This document shows positions 24,660-36,840 of a stretch of DNA of 64,000 nucleotides, piece after piece. The DNA is from Zygnema cylindricum (lineage: Eukaryota; Streptophyta; Zygnematophyceae; Zygnematales; Zygnemataceae). The notes under the pieces were generated by a model that saw only the letters and a program-made list of their open reading frames with translations, made no database searches and was not told the origin of the DNA. How positions within the stretch are numbered: the first letter of the stretch is position 1; each line of letters opens with the position of its first letter. The translations under genes and the position numbers were made by a program. The stretch spans positions 126,001-190,000 of the forward strand of contig JBBHKE010003209.1 of assembly GCA_037447655.1 (NCBI GenBank). Direction: 5' to 3'.

Positions 24660-24860
24660 ATGAACGACCAATGTACGATTCACCGCTTCGAATGTTTCCC
24701 CTATTTTCATAGGAATCCTCTCACCTCAAGGCAAGCTAGCTTAAACGTAATCTTGCATAGCTGACTTGGTAAGCATATCAGCAGCTTCCTCAATAATAGG
24801 CATAAAGGAAAATTCTAATTTCTTATCTCACGCAAGATCTTTGATAAAATAACTTGAACT
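24660..24860 (-). pseudogene. Copia RNase H C-terminal remnant
   Basis: The minus strand reads FIKDLA, stop, DKKLEFSFMPIIEEAADML, then TKSAMQDYV. This is the typical end of copia pol (FIR.LV....EL.FIPT..Q.ADILTK). An internal stop and the absence of other pol parts make it a fragment. It belongs to a different copia lineage from the 44-56 kb cluster. Confidence 0.75.
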
Positions 24861-24994
24861 TCTAAAAACAGAAAATGATAGGGACGGCACATAAAGATGC
24901 AATAAAGACAAGAAAGCGGAAGCAAGAATGCATCACACAAGAGAGCACTGCATGGAATCTAATGTATCCAATGGAAAGTTTTCTTAAATAAAGA

Positions 24995-25434
24995 CAGTGT
25001 TGTGTATCGCTAGCCTTTTGCTGATAACCGATATGTACCTTTTTGTAGCTCACCAATAATCGACATATCGGCGCGATATATCGGTACTGGTGTTATCGCA
25101 ATAAAAAACCCATATATGTACAACGATAATTTACATATAAATATCGGGCTGGTAGCTATCAACGATAACTGCGAACTCTAGTACAGAATGGATTGTGAGA
25201 AGATTTTAACCCCATCCCTCCCCTCCCCCCCATCGCGACATCTTCGTAATCAATTCGTACTTTATTTTCGTATCATAAATTTCGTACTTTTTGTACGGAC
25301 CAACCCCCCCACCGATATTTATCGGCAATAAGTTTTTGTTGGTTCCGGAGTGATATGTCGAGACCCCCTAACCGTTCGTTAACTGGAAAATATCGATATC
25401 GTTTTTATAAGAGTTTACCCGATACACAACACTA
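24995..25434. mobile_element. MITE with hAT-like ends (CAGTGTTG...CAACACTA)
   Basis: The left end CAGTGTTGTGTATCG and right end CGATACACAACACTA are inverted repeats, with YAGTG termini of the hAT type. Length is 440 bp. The interior is rich in CGATAT/ATATCG words. An 8-bp target duplication is not clear. A CGATATATCG-rich patch near 28280 resembles its interior. Confidence 0.6.
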
Positions 25435-25542
25435 CAAAAGATAGTATGCTTTCTCTCAAACACTTTTTTCTAGACTCGTGACAATAGTGAACCTTAAAAT
25501 GCGCGCCTATCATCAAGCGACATGAGAAAAAACAGGTATCAA

Positions 25543-26083
25543 AGTACACCGTGAATCGCTTATAGTGTTAATAAATTATTAGTGCAAAGAAAAAAATAGT
25601 GTTGTTAATACTATATTGGGTTTCATGACATCGCGCCAACAAAACATTAACTCTCATTTATACACCTAACACTAATTAGGATACACATTCCCATAGTGTA
25701 GCCCCTCTAGCCTCTTTTCACATAGTCTACGTTTCAACACGTGGGATCAAGTCCGCGTGAGTTTGTCCGTCTTTATTATTAGGAATCAATTTTAAGAGCG
25801 CTTTCCAGTGTCAACGCCACTCACTTTCCTGTCTCGATGCCGTTATTTTACACTTTTTTTGTACCATTTTTACGAAAAAATTAGCAGTTTTAGTACGGAT
25901 TGGAACATTTCAGACACTACACTATTTAATAACCGACCAAATTAGAGTCAATGTCGCTAATTAAACCGTACCTATATTAAGGTAAAAGAGCAGTTATTAT
26001 TATTAATTAAATTTAAGGTTCAAGGGTGAAGATTTAGGGCATGTGTACAGTGTTATTAACATTATGAGCAATTCGCGATGTAC
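25543..26083. mobile_element. MITE of the CTACACCGCGAATCG family (divergent)
   Basis: The left end AGTACACCGTGAATCGC, then TATAGTGTTAAT, pairs imperfectly with the right end ATTAACATTATGAGCAATTC plus GCGATGTACT. About 540 bp, AT-rich, no coding frame. Confidence 0.55.
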
Positions 26084-26092
26084 TACACTAAG

Positions 26093-28028
26093 GGTATGTG
26101 TCTATGTAACCGGTACTTTGAAGGAGTACTTTGAATTTTGGTGAAGATTCTCCATACTACTTTTCATAGCGTTCCAATGAGGAAAAAATGAAATCGAAAC
26201 CTTGAAATGTGACGTCTATAGACGTGGGTACAACTTGTGACGATTGAAGACAACTTCGAAATTTACTACAATTGGTGACGTCTACAATAACAACAACGGT
26301 TATAGACTTTAAATTTTTGTGAAATTATAGATGTTTAAGGTTTTGTGACATTGTGACGTCATCCTTACTTGTGACTACGTCGACGTCACTGATTCAAAAA
26401 CTTACCGCCATGGCTTGCCGATTTCATTTTTTCGACTTTTCTCACTTGACTTGCCATCAAACCAAGGTAGTCAAAATAAATATTTTTGAAAGATCTTTAA
26501 TTTTATACCATTATTGTTTTGTTTCATTTTAAAGAGTGAATGATAAAACCGATTGTGTGAGGGGGAGAGGAAGAGGCGACGACGTCCTAAACTTTTGCAA
26601 AAGATACATCAATGTAAGTGGAGGTGAGACCCCCGCAAATTTTTCTTCGTACATGCGCGCGACACGGGGGGAAAAAATAGTGAGTACTTACCCTCGTGCT
26701 AAAATTTTCCCACTTGTGTGACGCGTTCATGGAAGTTTTTTCATTCTTGTTCGAATATTACTTTAACTAAAATCACGCCACGAGGTGATTTTGGATAAAG
26801 ATTTTTGACGAGCTTCGAAAGGAGGATAGCGCCAAAATGAGTACAAAAGACACAATAAATGGAGTACATTCAAAGTATAGTGATGACGTTCATTGTACTA
26901 TGGTAAAAAAAATATTCTCCTATGGCAAAATATTTTCTCGTTGGGGACTGAATTTGAAATTCTATGGGCTCCATTGCCACACAGAATTCGCAGATCAAAA
27001 GAAGCTAATCTAGATAGTGCCGACTCCAAGTTTATATAAACCCAAATGATTGACCACTTGACAATCAGAACCCGAATATAGCTTCACCCCTGTGTAGTAA
27101 CACTTTCTGTGTGCTCAGTTCCACTACATAATGCAAAGTTAGAATATGAGACTTGGACACATTCACCCACTTTGACTTTCCCTAAGAAATGCAGCCACCT
27201 AGGCAGGCAAAAACTCTGACCAACTACACCCCTGTGTAGCTTGGACGCCCATGAGTGCGCAGCAAAAAGAATCACTAAAAATGGTCAAGTAAATTGATAG
27301 TTATGGCTGGCCAAAGTTTGCCTTTTATACAAGATGCTCACTGGGAGAGGCTTGCTGACTCGTTCTTATTATCCCTTGGATGCCGCAAGCCAATGTGGTC
27401 GTTCCACGTGTCAATTGACGTGGCGATGACCGCAAACCGCCAAAAACACATTCCGTGATCTCGACATATATCGCGGCCGTCCGATCAGAATTAGGTTTCA
27501 ATTGTAGCCGTCAAAAATATATGCGTGGTATTTGTTTCGCTATCAAAACAAATGCGCGGTATCCTTTTCGTCACCAATCATATTCCGTACTATACAGAAC
27601 TGTATCTATGCACTATATATCCATTTCCCGTTTAATGAATTAGTCTACGTGTAACTATTTATATATTTATCAAACACTATATATCTTAACACTGGTCATA
27701 GACGTAACAGTCAAAGTTAACGACTACTTTGACGGCCGGCAGGTACCACGATCATTTCCTAGATCCGTTGATACTTTTGGTAAACCCATCTATTTTGTGC
27801 TTCTTGTTTGCTAGAAAGCTTTAGGCGGCCATGGCTCTATCACCCTACCCAGCCTTTCAGTGACTACAACAAGTGTGGGGGCTTGGAGAAGGGAGTTAGA
27901 GGCAGACCGCCTCAGCTCTTTTTCTATCCTAATACAGACCTAGAAAATACTCAAATATCAACAAAATTTTGGAGGAAAACTACAAAAAAAACACGATGCT
28001 TCAACACATGGGCAAATACACTTGCCCT
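26093..28028 (-). mobile_element. DNA transposon of the AGGGTACGTCCCC family, copy 3, split by a solo LTR
   Basis: From AGGGTATGTGTCTATGTAAC this matches the reverse complement of copy 1 (7627-8576) through TTACCGCCATGGCTTGCCG (near 26403) to about 26950. It resumes after the solo LTR (27964) and ends ACACATGGGCAAATACACTT, then GCCCT. Removing the LTR restores an element of ~930 bp. More diverged than copies 1 and 2. Confidence 0.72.
26955..27963 (-). repeat. Solo copia LTR inserted in a DNA transposon
   Basis: On the minus strand it starts TGTTGATATTTGAG and ends CATAGAATTTCA (1009 bp). Neighbouring bases are GAATT at 26950-26954 and AAATT at 27964-27968, a near-perfect 5-bp target duplication. 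No primer binding site or polypurine tract adjoins it, so it is a solo LTR left by LTR-LTR recombination. It carries the hairpin CTACACCCCTGTGTAG (27224-27239), a second partial copy near 27084, and the tRNA-like block (about 27703-27765). Confidence 0.83.
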
Positions 28029-31000
28029 CTCAAACACTTTTTTTTTCCACTCGTGACAATAGTGAAACGTACATTGGGCGAGCAAATGCGCGCCTATGAT
28101 AAATTGATATTTGAGACAACATAAAGTACTAAAGTACTACACTAACCTCTAACAATCGTGTTGTTCTATAGTCAGTAGAATAGTACTAGTCACCGGAAGA
28201 CCACTAGTGTTCAATGTTCCACTAGATGCTACAGAATCACCCATTATACTTCAACAAAACACCTCCTAGAGTACCCTCACCGATATATCGACTATCGGTG
28301 TGCCAAGAAAAGGTACATGCCCATATCGATACACAATATTACACAGATATGCAAGTCTCTGTACGTGTGGGAGTACGATCACACGCTTACATAAAAAAAT
28401 AAACATACTTCATTTACAAAGTTGTATAAGCTTACATAAACATACTCTATCTACGAAGAAGTTTTGTACTTTACGGATTACATTAGCGGACTTAACAATT
28501 AACAATTACGCTATTATGAGAGAAAGAAAAGGAAAAAAAGCATCACATAAGGTAAGTTATTATGAAACAGTGTCGCGTACATCATAAGTTGCGAATCACA
28601 ATATATATTGCATCTACCCAATGCGTGGGGAATAGGTATTTCATACTCCATGATATATAGAGACGACCCTCTTCAGTGTCAAATAACCACATCGTGATTT
28701 GTTGTAATCATATCAAACAAAAGAGTACAGTAGGTCACTATTATTATGTATTATCTTATAGAAAAAGAAAGGGACATGTTCCTTGTAAAATCTCTGTTGA
28801 TAGAAAAATTGGTGTCGTTACGAATGTTAATATGTATATGAGCGTGAGTGTATGGTTTTACCAATGTGCATATGAGCATGAATGTATGGTTTTGTCGATG
28901 ACCATACAAGTGACCACTGTGCATGCTTTGAGACATGCTTCTCACCCTCATTCATATTGTCCGTGTGACACAATATGTTGATCCCGGCTAGACTTTGCAC
29001 AACAAGGTGTGACGGATCACAAATACAAATAAAACAAAAACAACTAAGCATAGCAAAGCAAATAGGATAAAAAAGAGGATGGCAAACCATTTGAGTTTAA
29101 CGGTACAAAAGGAGTGGCATGGCCAGAACTAAAAAAATACAAGCAGGGCAAAAAAAACAAAGAGAATAACGCTAAATTGGAGTAAATTTTGAGTTTCAAG
29201 ATAACGCAAAATGTACAATGGTTTTCACACAATTTTTCTCGTTGTAGGTTTAGTTTTCAAGGAAAACGACATAAAAAAACCTTCATTTTTACACATGGGC
29301 ACACAGCCAAAGGGTGCGTCCCCATCTAAACTTAACAAACTTACTTTGTATTGTAGCGCAAGTTCCCCGTACACATTTTTCAAAGTGTCCCTATGCGCGA
29401 AAACAAAATTGTTATTTAAGTTTTTGAGGTATACGTCGACAATGCCTACCACGGTTGTAAACATCGACAATCTATGTTGTCGCAAAGTAACTTTTGAAAC
29501 TGACGTCACATGTATTTGCGTGACATCGTAGACTTAAAGCCTAGTTATGGATCATCGGCATGTTTTGGAACTCCTTCAAAAGTGCTCCCCAGGGCTTAGG
29601 GGACTCACGAGGTTGCCTTTCGGAGATCTTTAGTTATGTTGCGGTTTCGTTGGGTCATGTTGGTTTAAACATAGTGTTGTATTTCCTTTAGTGGTTGCGA
29701 CTTCTTTGAGCGTCTTTGCTTACTTTGTCGTTTTTCTTTTTGTTCGTTTCATTTGTCTGGCTTATCCTTTTTGCTTACTTCCCTCCACATGTAGTTTTTC
29801 AGTTTTGGATTGCCACCCCTTTTTGTTCCCATGGATTTAGATGGTTTATTATCACGCTTTTAAATGAGATCCAGGTTTTATTATAAACCCATGGGCTCCT
29901 GGGTACTGTTGAAAGCAGCATATTTGGCATCCTAACACCACAAATATTTAGGCACAGCATTTTGAAATGCTATGAATCTACCTGACAGTTCAGCTAACAG
30001 CTAACATAGCACTAGGATACTGGTAAACAGCTACCAGCTAACATAGCACTAGGATACTAGATTTACCGATGATATGTAGTACCACATCACATCGCACTAT
30101 CTTGTGGTATTTCAAAAAGCGGTGAAGTATCGCACCGTCACATCCTCCCAACAAATATTTTACTCTTGCGGGGAAACTGCTACGGCCAACAGATGCATCG
30201 GATACATTGGGGCATGGCGCTCAGACAGGATTGAAATCCTTTTACCGCTTTTGGCACCTGTGTTGACACATGCTTTCATCAACCCATGTTCACTTTAAAC
30301 CTTGTGGCACAACTATTCATGGAAGTACCTAAGTGACAGATGGTCGTTATTATGCCAATTTTATCTTAACAGCCAAAAGATATCAAGGAGCACACATCAT
30401 CAAGTAAACCCATTGCAATACACAACGCCGGCCATGCAAGGAAAAGATCTCCAAGAAACAATAGTTGTCTTTTGTGTCCATAAACACGCGGTTGGCTTAT
30501 TCACAGGACCTGCTGAATAAATGAGTGTAGCGGCTCAAAGAAAGCTTATAGCTGCTATAAAGCGGCCCTCCTTCAACAAGACATTAAAAACCTACACCGT
30601 CACATCACATTGGATGATTGTTGAGAGCTTTTCAACATTCCTGGGTCGAATCACTGCATTTCACTTCTTTGTGCTCCTTAAACAATGCATTTAGCGACTA
30701 TCGTGTTCCCTGAGGTTATGGTAAACCTTCCTCATTGATGCGACGGCATTGCTTCTACGCAGTCTTAAAGTAATCCCCATTCGGCCACCTTTCAAATGTG
30801 TGAAATAGTCGAAATCTAGATCTTACCACCTACTCTTGAATAATTTGCCAATTTTACTCTTCACAGACCTTGCGTGCACACCACCTCTCCCTGAACAGTC
30901 CAGCGGCAAAATTCACCGCCCTCTCATCCAGGTTTATTCAAAACTTTACAACAAAAAAGGGAGAGAAGGAACATGTGTCCCTGTCACGAGGTACTCATGC

Positions 31001-31320
31001 ACCTTGACAGAAGTGGCCAGTATCCAATAAAAGGTAATGTATTTATGCCCGTTAAGAGCACTGCCGAGAGTGGTTTAAAAAACAGCTGTTGTAGTCCAAA
31101 CCTCCAGACCGGGTCTGGTGACAAAAACCGACGCGAATTTGAATTGAAGAGAGGCTTAGAAGGCTGTAATAGTAGAGAATCAAAAACTTGCCAGGCTCTC
31201 TTTGAGACGAGGTGTCACCAAGAAAGTTGAGTTTCTCGGCAGCCAATCACACTGCAGAACAAAGCGCAGAAAAACCGGCAAAACGGTTTTCCTGGAAATA
31301 GAAAAAACAGCCCCTACAGT
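28029..31320. other. Gene-free region with repeat fragments
   Basis: 28029-28110 repeats part of 25452-25530 (CTCTCAAACACTTTTTT, CTCGTGACAATAGTGAA, ATGCGCGCCTAT). Near 29314 an AGGGTGCGTCCCCATC end marks a fragment of the AGGG transposon family. 29640-29890 is T-rich and may be a LINE-type 3' tail. 29970-30060 has a short duplication (CAGCTAACATAGCACTAGGA). Nothing here looks coding. Confidence 0.5.
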
Positions 31321-34300
31321 TCATTCACTGGACCCACCCCATGAGTTCGCCGGGTTCTCGTCAGGTAGTGTCAAGAACTCCTTCTTCTTGCCTTGAAAAT
31401 GGACAGCCAAAAACTGCACTGGAGCTCTTTGTGGTTCTTTCAACCAAGCCTCATAATACGCATAATTGAGGGATGTTGGGCACTTGTCCGTGAGGGAAAA
31501 TCGGAAGCTCATTGTTGCGGTGGTGATGGAGAAATTGTTGTCAAATACGCAGTAACCGTGATTGGACCAAGTAGTGTTCTGACACATTCGAGGATGACAA
31601 AAGGACTCTACCCGAAACTTGGGAGAAAAACTTCCTCTCATCTGTAAAGCTTTGTCTCCAGAAATACCTGCCCCTTGCTCTGCCATACAGGGTGGATTGA
31701 AGTTCTGACAAACCACACCCATCCCAAAAATCGTCACCATTGAGTCAAAAAAGCATACAATTTTTGAGTCAAAAAACACATATCACATAGTCTAACAAAT
31801 GAAAAATAGACTTGATCATCTGAAGGAGGTCATTTTGTGACGATGTCATGAAGCTCAACTCCGCAACACAAAAGAGAAGCCCAAAAAATCAATTCATAGG
31901 AATGTCAGTGAGTTAACCACTCAGTATCACACTCATTAAAAGTTTTTTCTACATAAATAGACACCCAGCCTAAGTCTTCCGACTTCAAGGACTTGCAGCA
32001 TTTTTCTAACTTCTACCGTCGAGAAAGTACCCGCTTGTCCTACTACTTTCTTTAATAGAAACAGTGGCCTTGGAAATGTGGAAGGAATACATTTTAGCAT
32101 CAAAATGGCTTCAAATTAGTTGGACAAGTACTCGAAAAACCATCGTAAATTGATGCAACCATCCTATCCAGCAACTGTTTTCTCACTGCCAAATAACAAA
32201 GGTGCGTATGAACCTCTAAATAGCGCAAAATTTTCATTCACTTCGAAATTTCATGTCTTCTGACTGAGTAATTGAAAGGTTCTACCCCAAAACCAATACT
32301 TTTGGCCCAAACAAAAACGAGCATAACACACAACCATGTTTATATGACCCAGAATCTGACTGATGTTTACCACAAAACAAAAAAATCAGACGCCAGGGAA
32401 GTGGCCTAGTAGGACCCAAGAAAAACTGCAACATCATCAAATTGAGAGACATGCACACATAACATGCACCGTGATTATTCTGCGCGAAAAGAAATGTCGA
32501 ACATTGTAAAGGACATTCATGTATAGCACATACCTTGAGCCAGCATTCTGCAAACGTGTACCATCCCATTGCAATCATGTCATTGTACTGAGGAAGAAAA
32601 ACAAGCTCTTTTGAACCAGGTATGCCTCCGAATAAGCCCAGCTCGAACACCTTAAGCAGAAACCGACACCAGTCAGCGAGTCCTTCATATGAGAAGAGTG
32701 CCGTATGTCCAGCAACTGCTGTTGAGATATATTGATTGGTCCGAGGAGGAGGCCGCAAACTGGGCCATCTTGCTGGAAGCACAATATGAGCGCTTGGAAA
32801 CATCCAGGCTACAAGCAGGACAAGCACATAGGACAAAACACAGATCAGAGTAAGAAACTGCGCAGCATTAGACAATGACAATACCAGAGTTACCTATATT
32901 GCTAAGTCTCTACTTTATTCTATACTACAATACTCACTATTCGATATTCTGGAGCGAACTTGGTTCGAGTATCTTCAAGGCATAGAAAGTAATTAATTGG
33001 ATTGACGTATTTAAGAAAGAAAATACATGTGGACTGCAAGCATCAATATAGGCCTTCATTAGGTGCAAGGAGTTGTGTGGTCTAATCAACTTTTTGCAAC
33101 TTGTCGAGCACAGCTTGTTGCTGAATTACCAGGGACTGGTCGCACTTTCTCCAGACGACTTTACTGTAGATACCTCAAAATGTGCAACGACATGATTTGT
33201 CAAAATATCACCCAAATGGAAAGCAGTTCACAAGTGCAACCTAAAGGAATAAAAAGGGCAGGCAGAGTCAACAGACCTGCCAATTCTGTAACGTTCGCAT
33301 ACAGCATAACCTCTGAAGCCAAATAGAATACCCGGGCATAGTCGTGCTTCTCCAAAAACCTCTTTAAAATGAACCACCGAACCTGACAGGAGCACCCAAT
33401 TCAACTACCGTCAGAGACTAAAAAATGAACAAGAAAATCAAGATAACGACATCCAGCTAAAAAGAAATTACTGAAAAGGAACACAGTAAAAGGTGAACGT
33501 TCATGAAGTGTGTGACGGACATCCACAAAGTAGTTTGATGAAATAACCTTAGCTTTGAGTTAGAAGTCTACAAAGACAACGACAAGGAACATGCACATGA
33601 ACACCTAATTCTGACACAAATGTTTCATAAAAAGACGACAATGAACGAATTTCGACAAACATATGAGTCATGTCAATGGCAACCTTGACGTGTCTATCGA
33701 CCGGCTTAGTCAAAATTCACTAGGTGGTGATCACCAGCAAATTAACAGCTAGAGGAGAACTGAAAAGGCAACTCCGTCAGAAAGGCCTGTATGTTGACCT
33801 TATTCCAGAGTTTAAATCAATTGAAATCCTGTTTTTCTAGCTTCACTTGCGAACATTTTCTGTTAAAACTTGCGGAAACAAACATAATAGCCTTGTTCAC
33901 ATATCATCATTGTGGGTATTTTGTGAGGATATGTCGTATTCTTCCATTGAAGAAGCACTTCGGCTACAGTTTCCGCAATAACCCATTTCAGCTTTGCTGG
34001 GCCTACATTCATGAGAAACAATAAGTTACTTAACCGTTTGTATTTTACGCCGGTTTATAACTTCACAAGCAGCTTTTCTTTTAGGTTCAAAAAGTACTTC
34101 ATAAACTAGTGATCCACACTAAATATAAAAATCCTTTTTTTGCTGGATCATCGTTAATCTACTTTGCCCAGGACATTTATACAGCAAACTTTGATTCTTG
34201 CAAAACATTTCGATCTCCACTATAAATATTTTAACAGCTTGAAAACGATCATACGACAAGTCCTCGGAAAAACGTAAATATTCCATTTCACAAATCAATT

Positions 34301-34975
34301 GCATCGACATATTTCCAATCATAGACTCGTTCACCCATGGATCCACCTCCCACTCCCCAAAAAAGACAGAGATCTTTCGGAAGCCCGAGAGTTCAAGTCA
34401 AACCTAAAAAGCCAAAGGGATGGTTCAACCTAACCCTAAAACGCTACAGATGGTGCAAGTCTCGAAATCCATCTCACATGATTGTCCAACGGCGATCCCG
34501 CATTCCGTACAAACCACTCATACACGTCCTCGTACTCTTGATACAGTTCGTACACCACTCCCTTCTCCTCAAAAAATGCCTTGCAATCCTCCGGTCCAAT
34601 CAAAAACACCAAATGGTTGAGTTTCTGCGCCTGTTCGACAGTCTTTTGTACGTAATGGCCTTCCGTACAAGGCGGCGAGCCCGGCTTCGCAAAGTACATT
34701 ACCACCGGTACCGCTTCTGTCACGTCTTCCGGATTCCACTCCGCACGTGTGGGAGCTGCCAGCGTGGCAAGAGTCGGATAGGTGACCTGCCCCGTGTCAA
34801 AAGTAACGGAGCGGATGAGATCGCCACGATCTTCAGGCTCAGGAGCCACACGTGTAAGCTCCTCAACATACGCCGTCAAGTATTCCAGGAAGTACGACAT
34901 GTGCAGCGCCGTGAGTAGAATCACGGCGCCGTACAGGAGACGTGTCAGCGGGCTGCGGAGAGCGTGATGCTGCAT
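31321..34975 (-). CDS. Membrane-anchored glycosyltransferase-like protein, 4 exons, 408 aa
   Basis: Minus-strand exons, all GT-AG and in phase: 34975-34478, 33382-33277, 32772-32534, 31704-31321. The total of 1227 nt gives 408 residues plus stop. Residues ~11-31 form a signal anchor (LTRLLYGAVILLTALHMSYF), so a type II Golgi-type membrane protein is likely. The lumenal part has the features of a GT-A-like family found in algae and bacteria: VVMYFAKPG start (91-), RWFILKRFLEKHDYARVFYL (168-187) leading to the place of the metal-binding DxD, VMLYANVTE, AGHTALFSYEGLADWCRFL (222-240), YNDMIAMGWY (264-273), VFDNN (334-338) and VHFQGKKK (382-389). The expected D-S-D reads A-S-E at 188-190, so catalysis may be lost or altered. 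Substrate cannot be inferred. The family call is from remembered patterns, without a database search. Confidence 0.82.
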
Positions 34976-35483
34976 GGCGGCGTCACGTCACAAGAGGAAA
35001 GGGAAGGTGCCGCGTGGCGGAGGCTCACGGTACAAGCCAGCCATGGCGGAAAGAGGGAGAAGAGGAAAGCTGACTACACCCGAGACATACCATGCGAAGG
35101 GTCGAGCCGTCTCTGTAAGTAAACGTCCCAAAGAAGTCGAGCCGGTGTGCCCGGTTCACACGAAGCCAGCCTTCCCTGGGCGGCAGGTTATTGCGTCGTC
35201 TCCATAAATGCACTACAGTAGGATTACCAGAGACAATTACTAGGCAGAGGTCGCAAAAGTCAAAAAAAATCATACCCGAAACCGACCGTTTTTTTTTTCA
35301 AAATCTGAGTAACCGATGCCCGACCGAGTTTTGTCACGCTCCAAAATTGTTAACCGTTAACCGACCGTCGTTTACGAAAAAGAAAATTAACCGAAACTCG
35401 ATTTCTAGCGACTAACCGTGCCCGCCCGTAACCGAAAAGGTAAAAAATTACAACGCTCATTGTTATTAACGTTAAGCATTTAT
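34976..35483. other. Upstream region of the glycosyltransferase-like gene
   Basis: About 300 bp of relatively GC-rich DNA (34976-35270) precedes the start codon on the minus strand. It then turns to AT-rich repeats with AACCG words (35280-35440). No obvious TATA box. An upstream minus reading (35273-35025) is not recognised and may be leader sequence. Confidence 0.4.
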
Positions 35484-35685
35484 TACACCGCGAATCGTAA
35501 TCATCGTAAATAAATAGTTAATGTTATCCATTCCAATGTAGATTTTTTCGTTTCTTCAAATCAAAGTTGTACTCTACACCATCGATCGTATTTAGCGTGT
35601 AGAAATTATTAGTGTGTAGAATAATTTAGTGTCATGTACACTAATTTTGACTTAGAAATTTTTTGAAAAAAAAGTTATACACTAC

Positions 35686-36840
35686 ACCGCGAATCGTAAT
35701 TAGAGTAAATTACTCTAATTCGGTCGCTCGAAATTTCGACTCTATGACATCAAATAGAGTAAACGATTCTAATTTTTTCATTATTCTAATTTAGGTAAGT
35801 TTAATTAGCGTAACAGAATTGTAATATAGGTTCGTTTTAAATAGTGTGGAGTACGGACGACGTTCGACTGTGCAAAATTGTATTTTTTTTAAGTAAAAAG
35901 GTACAACTAATGATTAAATACAATCGTGCTCGCACGTGAAATCAGACTAAACGAAAAATCAATCACATCGAAAAAAAGCCGTTCGCATAAATCTCGTCCG
36001 TCGACAGCATCGTCGTCAGTGTGAACATTAACTGACATTCAGCGCGACAAATAATACTACACCGGCAATCGTTATTAGCGTGTAAGTTTTTTTAGCATAT
36101 AAAAATAATTACCGTGGTGTACGCTATTTAAGAATTTGAAAATTTTGCAAAAAATCATACATTTTAATTGTTTGGTTATGGTAATTTGGATCTTTGAAAA
36201 AAAAAATGTCGGTCGCAAACATGCTTACACTAATATAGGTCTCCGTACAAAATCTGACAAATCGTACACAAATCGTACATTCACACGGTCGAAACGCGGC
36301 TGTCGGACCAATATGTGCGAGCGGGATTTTTTACGACCTGGTTTTTTTTCCTTTTTAGAACGCACATTCTCATGCGTCCGCGGTTACTAAAACTACTTTA
36401 TTGTACTTTTTAACTTAAAAAGGTACATTTATCTACGGTCTGACACTGACCGTACACCACTCTATTTAGGAGACAACGTACTGAAAATAATCCTAAATAG
36501 AATAAAGAAAAAAATAGAATGAACTACACTAATGGAGAATAAAAAAAAAAACAGGACGGAATTAGCGTACACAACGCTAATAACGATTGGCGGTGTAGCG
36601 TTATAATGACGTCAAAACTATACGGAATGACAGATTTTGTACGTCCACTTAATTTAATGTTTATAATTTCAGCGCGGATATTTATTGCTGACATAACCCA
36701 ATATAGAGTACTTAGATAAATTAGAGTAAATTTCGACTGTGAAAAAGTTTTATCACATATATTAGAGTTCATTACTCTAATTGTTTCTTTTTGTTTTTTT
36801 ACTCTAATTTTTTCATTACTCTAATTACGATTCGCGGTGT
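35686..36840. mobile_element. Third nested MITE-like element
   Basis: The left end ACACCGCGAATCGTAATTAG plus AGTAA pairs with the right end TTACT plus CTAATTACGATTCGCGGTGT. Here the inner motif is TAGAGTAA rather than TAGCGT, again specific to the pair. Confidence 0.62.
36057..36598. mobile_element. Innermost nested MITE-like element
   Basis: The left end CTACACCGGCAATCGTTATT pairs with the right end AATAACGATTGGCGGTGTAG over a 542-bp element. The CCAATCG/GGCAATCG variant resembles the MITE at 12429-12651. Confidence 0.65.

Noticed and set aside
32282-32881. 199-residue minus-strand protein as a separate gene
   Set aside because: Its middle (32534-32772) is exon 3 of the glycosyltransferase-like gene with good splice sites. 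Both ends read into introns.
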